From the NCBI GenBank assembly GCA_009783635.1, contig WRDC01000079.1, forward strand, positions 1 to 6,431: DNA of 6,431 nucleotides. Reading direction: 5' to 3'. A program made the position numbers and the translations under genes. Below are positions 1 through 5,461 of this stretch, piece by piece. Source of the stretch: Methanimicrococcus sp. (GTDB lineage: Archaea; Halobacteriota; Methanosarcinia; Methanosarcinales; Methanosarcinaceae). The notes below the pieces were generated by a model. It had not been told where the DNA came from. It saw only the letters and a program-made list of their open reading frames with translations, and did not search any database. Each line of letters starts with the position of its first letter. Within the stretch, counting starts at the first letter, position 1.

Positions 1-60
1 CAAACGATTCGGAAAAATGAAGCCGGTTCGTTTGGACGCTATCAATTTAAGGAACATTAA
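1..60 (+). CDS. possible C-terminal tail of an upstream gene (partial)
   Basis: Reading from base 1, 19 codons are open and end in TAA at 58-60, two bases before the larB start; the last residues read RYQFKEH. The tight spacing and the position of the larB ribosome binding site inside it fit the end of a co-transcribed upstream gene. The fragment is too short to name. The frame starting at base 3 also ends quickly, with TGA at 18-20, so that frame could equally be the tail of the upstream gene. Confidence is low. Confidence 0.3.
   Translation, partial: QTIRKNEAGSFGRYQFKEH
49..54 (+). promoter_or_regulatory. ribosome binding site of larB
   Basis: AAGGAA lies 8 bases before the ATG at 63. An in-frame TAA at 48-50 leaves no earlier start, so ATG 63 is the only sensible start. 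Confidence 0.7.
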
Positions 61-62
61 AA

Positions 63-857
63 ATGGATATTCGAAAAATTTTGGAACAATACCGCTCCGG
101 TGAAATCGATTTGACCGAAGCCGAAGAAACCATCCGCTCGATGGGATTTTTATCGGTTTCGGACATTGCGCGGGCGGACACATTCAGGTGCAGGAGAACG
201 GGAGTTCCGGAAGCTGTTTTAGCCGAAGGCAAATCTGACGCTGATTTGGAAGCAATCGTCCGCGCTCATATCGGCGCTTCCGGCCGTGTTTTGGTAACGC
301 GCGTTTCCCCGTCTCAAATGAAATTATTGGATGACGCTTTCCCCGATTGTGTTCAAAAAAGCCGTTCTCAAACCATTTGCGTTGTTCATGCGCCCGGCCG
401 CCCGATGCCGCCCAAAGACGGCGGGACTGTCGCTGTCATTTCCGCGGGAACGGTGGACATCAAAGTCGCCGAAGAAGCGAAAATGACTGCGGAAGAGATG
501 GGTTGCCGGACGATTGAAATTTATGATGTCGGCGTTGCCGGCTATCACCGTTTGATATTGGAAATGGAAAAGCTCAGGGATTCAAAACCGGATGCCGTTG
601 TCGTTGCCGCCGGCCGGGAAGGAACGCTTCCGACCGTTGTTGCCGGCATCATTGACGTTCCCGTCATTGGTCTCCCCGTTTCGTCCGGATACGGTATGGG
701 CGCAAACGGCGAGGCGGCGCTGTTGTCCATGCTCCAGTCCTGTTCCGTTATCAGTGTTGTCAATATTGACGCCGGATTCGTGGCGGGCGCGTATGCGGCG
801 CGCATTGCCAACCGGATGCAGGCGGCCCGCGGCGGTAAACACGGAGGCGGCGTTTGA
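63..857 (+). CDS. larB: LarB, pyridinium-3,5-biscarboxylic acid mononucleotide synthase (nickel-pincer cofactor biosynthesis)
   Basis: LarB starts NPN cofactor synthesis in the cytoplasm. It carboxylates the pyridinium ring of nicotinic acid adenine dinucleotide and hydrolyses it to the biscarboxylated mononucleotide used by LarE. The 264 residues match the usual family length. The N-terminal ~100 residues are the LarB-specific part. The C-terminal half is a PurE-like (AIR carboxylase) fold with the motifs SAGTVD (127-132), GREG (184-187) and SSGYGMGANGEAALLSMLQSC (207-227). Cys227 aligns with the cysteine that attacks the nicotinate ring in Lactiplantibacillus LarB. The GYGMGANGE form differs from the GYGASFGG seen in many bacterial LarBs and recalls archaeal versions (from memory, not a search). 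The TGA stop overlaps the larC ATG (TGATG), implying translational coupling. Identification is firm; the reaction is inferred from family membership. Confidence 0.95.
   Translation: MDIRKILEQYRSGEIDLTEAEETIRSMGFLSVSDIARADTFRCRRTGVPEAVLAEGKSDADLEAIVRAHIGASGRVLVTRVSPSQMKLLDDAFPDCVQKSRSQTICVVHAPGRPMPPKDGGTVAVISAGTVDIKVAEEAKMTAEEMGCRTIEIYDVGVAGYHRLILEMEKLRDSKPDAVVVAAGREGTLPTVVAGIIDVPVIGLPVSSGYGMGANGEAALLSMLQSCSVISVVNIDAGFVAGAYAARIANRMQAARGGKHGGGV
843..847 (+). promoter_or_regulatory. ribosome binding site of larC inside larB
   Basis: GGAGG lies within the last larB codons, 9 bases before ATG 857. It supports ATG 857 over the in-frame TTG at 854, which would add only one residue. Confidence 0.7.
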
Positions 858-2077
858 TGAGGGCGCTTTATTTCGAACCGTTTTCCGGCGCATCGGGCGA
901 CATGATTTTGGGCGCTCTGATTGATTTGGGCGCTTCCGAATCTTTTATCCGGCAATATGTCGAGCCGCTGGCCAACATTACTTTCCGGCGGGAAAAAGTC
1001 ATGAAAAACGGTATTTCGGCAACGGATGTTTCGATGATTGAAAACGCTCCGAATAATGCGCGCCATTATTCCGAAATTTGCGACATTGTATCGCGCGCCA
1101 GCCTTCCCGGCGAAGTTGAACAGAACGCGCTGGCCGTCTTCCGAATTATCGCCGATGCCGAATCAAAGATTCACAACCGGCCTCTTGAAAAGCTTCATTT
1201 CCATGAAACCGGACAGGACGACGCTATCGCGGATGTTGTCGGCGCATGCCTTGCCTTTTATGATTTGAAATCGAATCCAAAAACAGCGTGGGATGAAATC
1301 ATTTGTAATGATGTCAATGTGGGAGGCGGTGTTGTTGAATGCTGTCACGGGACGCTTCCGGTTCCCGCGCCGGCGACCCTTGAAATTTTAAAGAGCAGCG
1401 GCTTGTCTTTTTATTCGGAAGGCAGTCGGGAATTATTGACGCCGACGGGCGCCGCCGTCCTGTCTCATTTTGTGTCTCTTTCAAAAGACCGGATTCAGGC
1501 GGTCAAAGCCGTTCTGATCGGGTACGGCGCCGGTAAGGCGAATACGGAAAGGCCGAATGTTTTGCGCGTGTCGCTGATTGAGTGTTCCGACTTCCCGCCG
1601 CTTCAAAAAGATCAAATCGAAGTTTTGGAAACAAACGTGGATGACGTGACCGGCGAAGTTCTCGGAAACCTTGTTGAAAATCTGATGACGATGGGCGCGC
1701 TGGATGTTGCCGTTATTCCGATTTACATGAAAAAAGGTCGTCCGGCTCATTTGATTAAAGTTATTTCCAAACCGGAATATTCCGAAAAATTGGCGCGGCA
1801 GATCATCCGCGAAACCGGTTCTTTGGGTGTCCGCGTCGCGCCGTCCAAACACCGCGTTTCCGTTTCGCGCGAAATGATTTCAATTGATGTCGATTTTTCC
1901 GGTAAGACCTATACCGTCCCGCTTAAAATTGCAACGTTTCCCGAAGGTGAAATTGTTCAAATTTCGGCTGAATATGAGAACTGTAAGCAAATATCGGCTG
2001 AAACGGGCATCCCTCTTCGCGAGGTCATGAAAAAAGCGGAGTCAGACGGGCGCAACAAATTTCAGAGGATCGAATAA
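857..2077 (+). CDS. larC: LarC, CTP-dependent nickel-pincer cofactor cyclometallase
   Basis: LarC inserts nickel into the thiolated pyridinium nucleotide made by LarB and LarE, completing the NPN cofactor of lactate racemase-type enzymes; the reaction consumes CTP. The 406 residues cover both halves of the family. The LarC1 part has FEPFSGASGDM (6-16), the HFHE metal-binding signature (114-117), CHGTLPVPAPAT (163-174) and ELLTPTGAA (192-200). The LarC2 part begins near LETNVDD (257-263) and reaches EYENC (372-376), where families usually have PEYEDC. In Lactiplantibacillus plantarum the two halves are joined by programmed frameshifting; here they are one continuous frame without a His-rich linker. 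The gene overlaps larB by one base and has its own GGAGG. Identification is firm; the downstream enzyme that uses the cofactor is not in the window. Confidence 0.96.
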   Translation: MRALYFEPFSGASGDMILGALIDLGASESFIRQYVEPLANITFRREKVMKNGISATDVSMIENAPNNARHYSEICDIVSRASLPGEVEQNALAVFRIIADAESKIHNRPLEKLHFHETGQDDAIADVVGACLAFYDLKSNPKTAWDEIICNDVNVGGGVVECCHGTLPVPAPATLEILKSSGLSFYSEGSRELLTPTGAAVLSHFVSLSKDRIQAVKAVLIGYGAGKANTERPNVLRVSLIECSDFPPLQKDQIEVLETNVDDVTGEVLGNLVENLMTMGALDVAVIPIYMKKGRPAHLIKVISKPEYSEKLARQIIRETGSLGVRVAPSKHRVSVSREMISIDVDFSGKTYTVPLKIATFPEGEIVQISAEYENCKQISAETGIPLREVMKKAESDGRNKFQRIE

Positions 2078-2093
2078 TCCGATTTCCTTTTTT
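2067..2093 (+). terminator. weak candidate terminator after larC
   Basis: A short 4-bp stem (GGAT 2067-2070, ATCC 2077-2080) spans the larC stop and is followed by a run of six T (2088-2093). More T-runs follow up to about 2180. The stem is too weak for a classic Rho-independent terminator; the T-runs alone would suit an archaeal-type stop. Confidence 0.35.
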
Positions 2094-2181
2094 CTGCCGG
2101 TTCGTTTGATTTTTAATAGAATCATCGTTATAATTTATTTTTGGAAATTTTCAAATTTTTCTCCTCTCGCTCCTGTTTTTG

Positions 2182-2201
2182 TAATATTTGATAATATTTG
2201 A
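2182..2201. repeat. two tandem copies of TAATATTTGA
   Basis: A perfect 10-bp unit is present twice, directly adjacent. The composition is simple and A+T-rich; no function is visible. Confidence 0.8.
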
Positions 2202-2231
2202 TTTTGTCAAAAATTTTTATTTTGTAAAAAG

Positions 2232-2241
2232 GTATATATAC
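2232..2241. promoter_or_regulatory. TATA-like palindrome GTATATATAC
   Basis: A perfect 10-bp palindrome follows an A/T-rich tract. In an archaeon it would make a good TATA box, and transcription from it would start about 25 bases on and enter the inverted-repeat cluster at 2284-2431. This is inference only; no gene follows directly on the plus strand. Confidence 0.3.
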
Positions 2242-2283
2242 ATCTGCAATGATTAGGGGAAAATAGGGTTAGGTAAACATAAG

Positions 2284-2376
2284 TTGTTTTACACTTTTTT
2301 AGTCTGACGACAACAAACCTCCGTAAAACAATGGATATCACCCAACGAGTAAAACGTTGACTTCCTACAATGTTTT
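2284..2376. other. overlapping, mutually exclusive inverted repeats (possible structured RNA)
   Basis: TTGTTTTAC (2284-2292) is perfectly complementary to GTAAAACAA (2323-2331). The second arm also contains AAAACA (2325-2330), which can instead pair with TGTTTT (2371-2376). Inside that second hairpin is a smaller stem, CAACG (2343-2347) with CGTTG (2355-2359), around AGTAAAA. One segment can therefore pair left or right but not both, an arrangement seen in attenuators and riboswitches. No known RNA family was recognised and the transcribed strand is unknown. A mobile-element remnant is another explanation. Confidence 0.35.
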
Positions 2377-2383
2377 CGTCCGT

Positions 2384-2431
2384 TCTGACCGCCGCCGCAA
2401 ATCCCCAAACCACATATCGGCGGCGGTCAGA
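2384..2431. repeat. perfect 14-bp GC-rich inverted repeat with 20-base loop
   Basis: TCTGACCGCCGCCG (2384-2397) and CGGCGGCGGTCAGA (2418-2431) are exact reverse complements around a 20-base spacer. Its GC content stands out sharply from the A+T-rich surroundings. The right arm is not followed directly by a T-run (the first long one is at 2461-2467), so a simple terminator is not a good fit. Candidates are the closing hairpin of a non-coding RNA, a transposon-end hairpin or a protein-binding site. Confidence 0.8.
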
Positions 2432-2585
2432 TAATATCTATTTACAGAGTTTGAAAATGCTTTTTTTACCGAAAGATTTTTGGTTCAAATTCAATTAAAT
2501 TTTACTTTTTCAGTTTCATATTTTTAAATATATTTTTGTTCATTTTTCAAAATAAACGGAATGAATATGAAATAGAAAAACAGAC

Positions 2586-2718
2586 CGGAAAAATAATCGG
2601 AAAAATAATCGGAAAAATAATCGGAAAAACAACGGAAAAACAAATCGGAAAAACAAACGGAAAAACAAACGGAAAAACAAACGGAAAAACAAACGGAAAA
2701 ACAAACGGAAAAACAAAT
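2586..2718. repeat. 12-bp tandem repeat array, about 11 units
   Basis: Units begin CGGAAAAA. The first three read CGGAAAAATAAT (2586, 2598, 2610). An 11-base and a 13-base unit follow (2622, 2633), and then CGGAAAAACAAA repeats at 2646, 2658, 2670, 2682 and 2694, with a 13-base last unit at 2706. The two sequence variants are in separate blocks, which points to stepwise local expansion. The array stops 10 bases short of the stop codon of the minus-strand small gene at 2729. Because 12 is a multiple of three, several frames stay open across it, but they encode only 4-residue repeats without start signals. Confidence 0.9.
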
Positions 2719-2728
2719 CGGTTTTTTT

Positions 2729-2881
2729 TTAAAAAATCCAAACGCCGTCCAAAACGCCCGTAAACTCCTTAAGAACAAAAATGATGGCGAGAATAATGAT
2801 AATAAGCTTTGTCGAAACAAAGACCGCCCAATAAATCGGTTTGACGTAGACCTTTTTTCCTTTAAAGCGCATATTTGGCAT
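2729..2881 (-). CDS. small single-pass membrane protein (50 aa), unknown function
   Basis: The minus strand reads from ATG (2881-2879) to TAA (2731-2729) and encodes 50 residues. The N-terminus is basic (MPNMRFKGKKVYVKPIYW), a hydrophobic stretch covers about residues 17-37 (core LIIIILAIIFVL), and the tail is short with a KEF and an LDG. This is a classic small inner-membrane protein with the basic end inside. An in-frame stop lies just upstream (2893-2891), so the start is ATG 2881 or the second ATG at residue 4. The Shine-Dalgarno is poor: the nearest AAGGAT is about 15 bases away. Balanced codon use and a sensible topology argue for a real gene. I do not recognise a family. It stands alone, with the 12-bp array just past its stop. 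Confidence 0.6.
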   Translation of the reverse strand: MPNMRFKGKKVYVKPIYWAVFVSTKLIIIILAIIFVLKEFTGVLDGVWIF

Positions 2882-2924
2882 GGTACAATCTTAAAAATCC
2901 TTATCAGATTTAATTGTTTTCAGC

Positions 2925-3012
2925 AATCCGGCAGCAAAGGATAATTAGCGTGAAAAAAAGTTTAACATGAAATAAAGCCGATTTATAACATGAAATGAAA
3001 ATCTGCCGGATT
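2925..3012. repeat. 10-bp inverted repeat with wide spacing
   Basis: AATCCGGCAG (2925-2934) and CTGCCGGATT (3003-3012) are exact reverse complements 68 bases apart, upstream of the minus-strand small gene. They could flank a remnant or form a long-range stem; no function is evident. Confidence 0.6.
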
Positions 3013-3165
3013 TTAAACCCGGAAGATTCGGATTCAAAATAAATCAAGCTAAAAAAGGCCAACCTGCGTGGCTTTCGTGTTCCTCTTCTTTTGAATAATA
3101 ACGGCTTAAATTCCTTTGTTTTTTCTCATTTTTGATATCGGAATCGCCTGAAATGAAATTAGAGA

Positions 3166-3177
3166 AAAATATATAAA
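3166..3177 (+). promoter_or_regulatory. TATA-like box, possible distal promoter of the first adhesin-like gene
   Basis: AAAAATATATAAAC-type sequence lies at the start of the repeated leader region. If it is a promoter, the message would carry a leader of roughly 500 bases before ATG 3698. It is not conserved before the second gene, which weakens the call. Confidence 0.25.
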
Positions 3178-3180
3178 CTT

Positions 3181-3217
3181 TTAACACCTTCCTACATTTT
3201 TACGAATTGCGTGTTAA
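3181..3217. repeat. 7-bp inverted repeat TTAACAC / GTGTTAA
   Basis: Arms at 3181-3187 and 3211-3217 are exact reverse complements around 23 bases, directly after the TATA-like box. The stem is short and may be chance. Confidence 0.35.
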
Positions 3218-3245
3218 GATTCTCAATAACGGTTAAAAAACCATT

Positions 3246-3290
3246 TTATCAAAGCGGTCTGTTTTTTGACAGACTCGGCCGCTTCAAATA
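3246..3290 (+). repeat. leader cassette copy A with nested stem
   Basis: This copy begins TTATCAAA and ends CGGCCGCTTCAAAT, as does the leader of the second gene (5645-5690). It can fold: AAGCGG (3252-3257) pairs with CCGCTT (3279-3284), and inside it TCTGT (3258-3262) pairs with ACAGA (3269-3273). No T-run follows, so it is not a terminator. Confidence 0.55.
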
Positions 3291-3330
3291 ACAATTAAGA
3301 GAATAACAGTAAACTGCAGCGTATTTAGAC

Positions 3331-3347
3331 TGTTGAAAAAACGGTGT
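3331..3347 (+). repeat. TGTTGAAAAAACGGTGT element, copy 1
   Basis: It is close to the 18-mer found at 3463-3480 and 5595-5612, with one A fewer and one C-to-T change. It is preceded by GCAGCGTATTTA, as at 5582, and followed by a block starting TTATCA (3381), as at 5645. Confidence 0.75.
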
Positions 3348-3448
3348 GCTTTACGACTTTTCAAAAACGGTAATATATCTTTATCACAACGGTCCGTTTC
3401 CGATTTCGGCTTAATATAAAATCGAATTAAATCGGCCGTTTTAAAATA

Positions 3449-3486
3449 ATACATACTTGGCCTGTTGAAAAAAACGGCGTATGTAT
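3449..3486 (+). repeat. TGTTGAAAAAAACGGCGT element, copy 2, inside an 8-bp inverted repeat
   Basis: The 18-mer at 3463-3480 is identical to the one at 5595-5612. Here it is framed by ATACATAC (3449-3456) and GTATGTAT (3479-3486), exact reverse complements, with a further GCC/GGC pairing (3460-3462, 3476-3478). The A-run would sit in the loop. Confidence 0.7.
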
Positions 3487-3489
3487 GAT

Positions 3490-3522
3490 TTCAGATGATG
3501 GCAAATTTCAGATAATGGTAAA
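3490..3522. repeat. imperfect 17-bp tandem duplication
   Basis: TTCAGATGATGGCAAA (3490-3505) is followed after one T by TTCAGATAATGGTAAA (3507-3522), with two mismatches. It is a local duplication within the leader and has no counterpart before the second gene. Confidence 0.75.
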
Positions 3523-3537
3523 CTCCATCGATCCGAA

Positions 3538-3628
3538 TGATCCGTCCGATTCTCAAAAATCGGCAGCTTAAAATCGGCACTTAAAATCGCAGTCATTCGC
3601 GTTTATGAGAAAAATCTGTCAAAGACAG
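3538..3628 (+). promoter_or_regulatory. conserved leader block of the first adhesin-like gene
   Basis: Two stretches are almost the same as at 5654-5732: TGATCCGTCCGATTCTCAAA (from 3538) and the block from AGTCATTCGCG (3591) to the CTGTC-AAA-GACAG palindrome. The strong retention in both copies, while flanks drift, suggests a promoter, operator or mRNA leader control element. The distance from the palindrome to the start codon differs between the copies (69 versus 97 bases). Confidence 0.5.
3616..3628. promoter_or_regulatory. palindrome CTGTC-AAA-GACAG, first copy
   Basis: A perfect 5-bp inverted repeat with a 3-base centre is retained before both adhesin-like genes. It could be an operator half-site pair or a small RNA hairpin; the sequence cannot decide. 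Confidence 0.5.
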
Positions 3629-3682
3629 CTATATGGTGGCGATTATACAATAACGGAAAAAACAGAAAAAACGAACCAAATG

Positions 3683-3690
3683 AAAGGGAG
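3683..3690 (+). promoter_or_regulatory. ribosome binding site of the first adhesin-like gene
   Basis: AAAGGGAG lies 7 bases before ATG 3698. The paralog has AAAGGAAG at the same distance, which fixes both start codons. Confidence 0.8.
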
Positions 3691-3697
3691 ATAAAAA

Positions 3698-5461
3698 ATG
3701 AACAAAAACAGACCCCTCAGAAAAACATTGCCTTTTGTCATCGCGATGGCAATAGCGCTGACTCTTTTATCCGGATTCGCTCTGACAGCTGACGCGGCCG
3801 CCCCAAACGAGGCGGTGAGCAATGAGGCTGCGCTTATCGATGCGGTGAATGCCGCTCCTGCGGGACCGGCGTCTTACACAATTGCACTTAAAAATGACAT
3901 TGAACTGACCGACTCGCTTATCATTCCTTCCGGTAAAAATATTATATTAATAAGCGGTGCAGGTGGTCCTTTCGCGCTTATCGGCACGAAGGATAAGACG
4001 GCTATTTACGTTACGGGGAAACTGACTCTTGGGACAACGGATCTTGACGGTATTATTGTGACTCATAAAAAAGATGAGACCGGCAGAGGAGTTGTTGTAA
4101 ATGGCGGCGGCGTGCTTATTATGAACACCGGTGAGATTTCCGGCAATACGATTCTCTCGTTTACGTCCGGAGGCGGCGTGTTTGTTGCTTCGAATGGAGT
4201 TTTTGAGATATCCGGCGGTGTGATTGAAAATAACAGAGCGCAGTGGGCCGGCGGCGGTGTGTATGTTGAACGTTATGCGTCTTTTGAGATATCCGGCGGT
4301 GTGATTGAAAATAACACAGCTAGCTATGGCGGCGGTGTGGCTGTTGAATCCCACGTGCCTTTTGAGATGTCCGGCGGTGTGATTGAAAATAACACAGCTA
4401 AATATGGCGGTGGTGTGTATGTTGAACCCTACGTGTCTTTTAAGATGTCCGGCGGTGTGATTGGAAATAATTCCGCGGATTCGAGTGGTGGCGGTATATA
4501 TTTTGAACGTAATGTGTCTTTTGAGATGTCCGGCGGCGTGATTGAACATAACTCTGCGAATATGAATGGCGGCGGGGTGTACACAAATGGTGGCTTTATT
4601 ATGACCGGCGGCACGATTGCGAATAACGAAGCTGTAGAAGGTGGCGGCGTGTATGTTGACGAGGGGACTTTTGGGATGTACAGCGGCACGATTGCGAATA
4701 ACAGCGCGCAGAAGAACGGCGGCGGTGTTTGGATAACCGATACCAATAGAAACTTAAGCCATTTTACGATTCCGGCAGATTCCGTTGGCGTTGTGTTTTC
4801 AAACAATCGCGCTTCAGCGGCATATGACCGAAATCCGGCAGATGACGGTGCATACAAGACGTATATTATCGGTGATGTGACGTGGTCGGAGCCTTTTACG
4901 CAGGGTTATAATAACTATGATATCAGCTATGTCAGGGGTCAGGCTCTGACGTTTTATACCGTGTCTTTTGATCTCAGTGCCGATGAAGATGCCGTTGGAG
5001 GTCTGATTTCGGACAGCAAACCTATACTTTTCGAGAAACCATACGGCAAATTGCCTGCGTTGTTCCGGAGCGGATATATTTTTGACGGCTGGTTTACAGA
5101 GGCTATCGGCGGTGAAAAGGTAGTTCAGTCTACGATTGTGATGATTGCGGAAAATCATATCTTGTACGCACAGTGGACGGAGTTTGTCGACAGCGGCAAC
5201 AAAAGTTCCGGCAGCGGCTTCGGTCAGGCTGTTATCACAGAAAACAACAAAAACGGAAACGACAAAAATGAACAGAACAATTCCGGTCCCGGCACAACGA
5301 CAGCGCCGCCCGCAAATAAACCATCCGGCAGCGATTCAGAAAACACTCAAAACACCGGCACGGGCGGTATAACCGGATCACTGTTTTGGATGATGGTTTT
5401 ATTGACGGTGCCGGCTTTGGCGTTTGGTCTCATCCTGTACAAGAACAGAAATCGGGTGTAA
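3698..5461 (+). CDS. secreted, membrane-anchored adhesin-like protein with beta-helix repeats and an InlB-type repeat
   Basis: This is a 587-residue cell-surface protein. A signal peptide has a basic start (KNRPLRK), a hydrophobic core (13-30) and a likely cleavage site near ADA (31-33). After an N-terminal domain, residues 136-345 form a ladder of 25-27-residue repeats with the core FEMSGGVIENNTA and GGGVYVE, typical of right-handed beta-helix (POMP-like) adhesins. Residues about 420-493 look like an InlB B / Listeria-Bacteroides repeat, with SGYIFDGWFT and a final AQW. A polar G/N/S/T/P linker (about 495-560) leads to one membrane helix (562-581) and the basic tail KNRNRV. There is no LPxTG motif, no autotransporter barrel and no cysteine. 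This suggests an anchored surface protein of an archaeon or monoderm bacterium, probably for attachment; the ligand is unknown. A paralog follows in tandem. Confidence 0.85.
   Translation: MNKNRPLRKTLPFVIAMAIALTLLSGFALTADAAAPNEAVSNEAALIDAVNAAPAGPASYTIALKNDIELTDSLIIPSGKNIILISGAGGPFALIGTKDKTAIYVTGKLTLGTTDLDGIIVTHKKDETGRGVVVNGGGVLIMNTGEISGNTILSFTSGGGVFVASNGVFEISGGVIENNRAQWAGGGVYVERYASFEISGGVIENNTASYGGGVAVESHVPFEMSGGVIENNTAKYGGGVYVEPYVSFKMSGGVIGNNSADSSGGGIYFERNVSFEMSGGVIEHNSANMNGGGVYTNGGFIMTGGTIANNEAVEGGGVYVDEGTFGMYSGTIANNSAQKNGGGVWITDTNRNLSHFTIPADSVGVVFSNNRASAAYDRNPADDGAYKTYIIGDVTWSEPFTQGYNNYDISYVRGQALTFYTVSFDLSADEDAVGGLISDSKPILFEKPYGKLPALFRSGYIFDGWFTEAIGGEKVVQSTIVMIAENHILYAQWTEFVDSGNKSSGSGFGQAVITENNKNGNDKNEQNNSGPGTTTAPPANKPSGSDSENTQNTGTGGITGSLFWMMVLLTVPALAFGLILYKNRNRV
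4201..4740 (+). repeat. in-gene tandem repeats of 75-81 bp (about 7 units)
   Basis: Units begin with TTTT or TTTA at 4201, 4282, 4360, 4438, 4519, 4594 and 4669, so spacings are 81, 78, 78, 81, 75 and 75. A weaker earlier unit lies around 4103-4200. Neighbouring units are very similar at the DNA level: 4282-4339 and 4360-4417 differ at only a few bases. That points to recent expansion or gene conversion, not just protein-level selection. The variable part of each unit is the short loop after YVE. Confidence 0.85.

Larger units (their letters stand above)
2078..2728. other. 650-base A+T-rich intergenic region after larC
   Basis: No convincing gene was found. It contains T-runs, a short tandem repeat (2182-2201), a TATA-like box (2232-2241), overlapping inverted repeats (2284-2376), a long GC-rich inverted repeat (2384-2431) and a 12-bp array (2586-2718), each listed separately. 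Open frames across the array are low-complexity products of the repeat. Confidence 0.7.
2882..3697. other. 816-base A+T-rich intergenic region and long leader of the first adhesin-like gene
   Basis: No protein gene was found. From 2882 to about 3160 it would hold the minus-strand small gene's promoter, a long-spaced inverted repeat (2925-3012), an 11-bp direct repeat TAACATGAAAT (2963-2973 and 2986-2996) and a minor stem GCCA/TGGC (3058-3072). From about 3166 onward it carries a TATA-like box and several degenerate copies of a leader cassette that recurs before the second adhesin-like gene. Confidence 0.7.

Noticed and set aside
22..34. 13-base match GCCGGTTCGTTTG, also at 2096-2108, possibly flanking the larBC pair as direct repeats
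   Set aside because: One such match is not surprising in a window of this size, there is no further flanking similarity, and no mobile gene is present.
854..859. TTG at 854 as larC start
   Set aside because: It adds only one residue; ATG 857 fits the family N-terminus and has GGAGG at good spacing.
545..1066. Minus-strand frame opposite larB/larC, and other frames inside larB, larC and the adhesin gene (such as 592-924, 3947-4549 and 4429-4857)
   Set aside because: They are shadows of strongly identified genes; their sequence reflects the complementary or shifted reading of the conserved codons.
2207..2413. 68-residue minus-strand open frame
   Set aside because: It lies over the inverted repeats, has no clear ribosome binding site, an unusual composition and no recognisable domain; better explained as non-coding structure.
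2586..2718. CRISPR array
   Set aside because: Units are 12 bp and directly adjacent with no unique spacers.
2524..2820. Minus-strand open frame with CFSV repeats, and the plus-strand GKTN-repeat frame at 2536-2763
   Set aside because: Both stay open only because the 12-bp unit is a multiple of three and lacks stops. The plus frame begins at TTG without a Shine-Dalgarno, and the minus frame overlaps the better-supported small gene.
3058..3072. Minus-strand terminator (GCCA/TGGC followed by T-run in minus sense)
   Set aside because: The stem is only about 4-6 bp with a bulge, and no minus-strand gene ends there.
5360..5461. LPxTG sortase signal at the adhesin C-terminus
   Set aside because: The layout (polar linker, helix, basic tail) is similar, but no LPxTG-like pentapeptide is present, only TGTGG and ITGS; treated as a plain membrane anchor.
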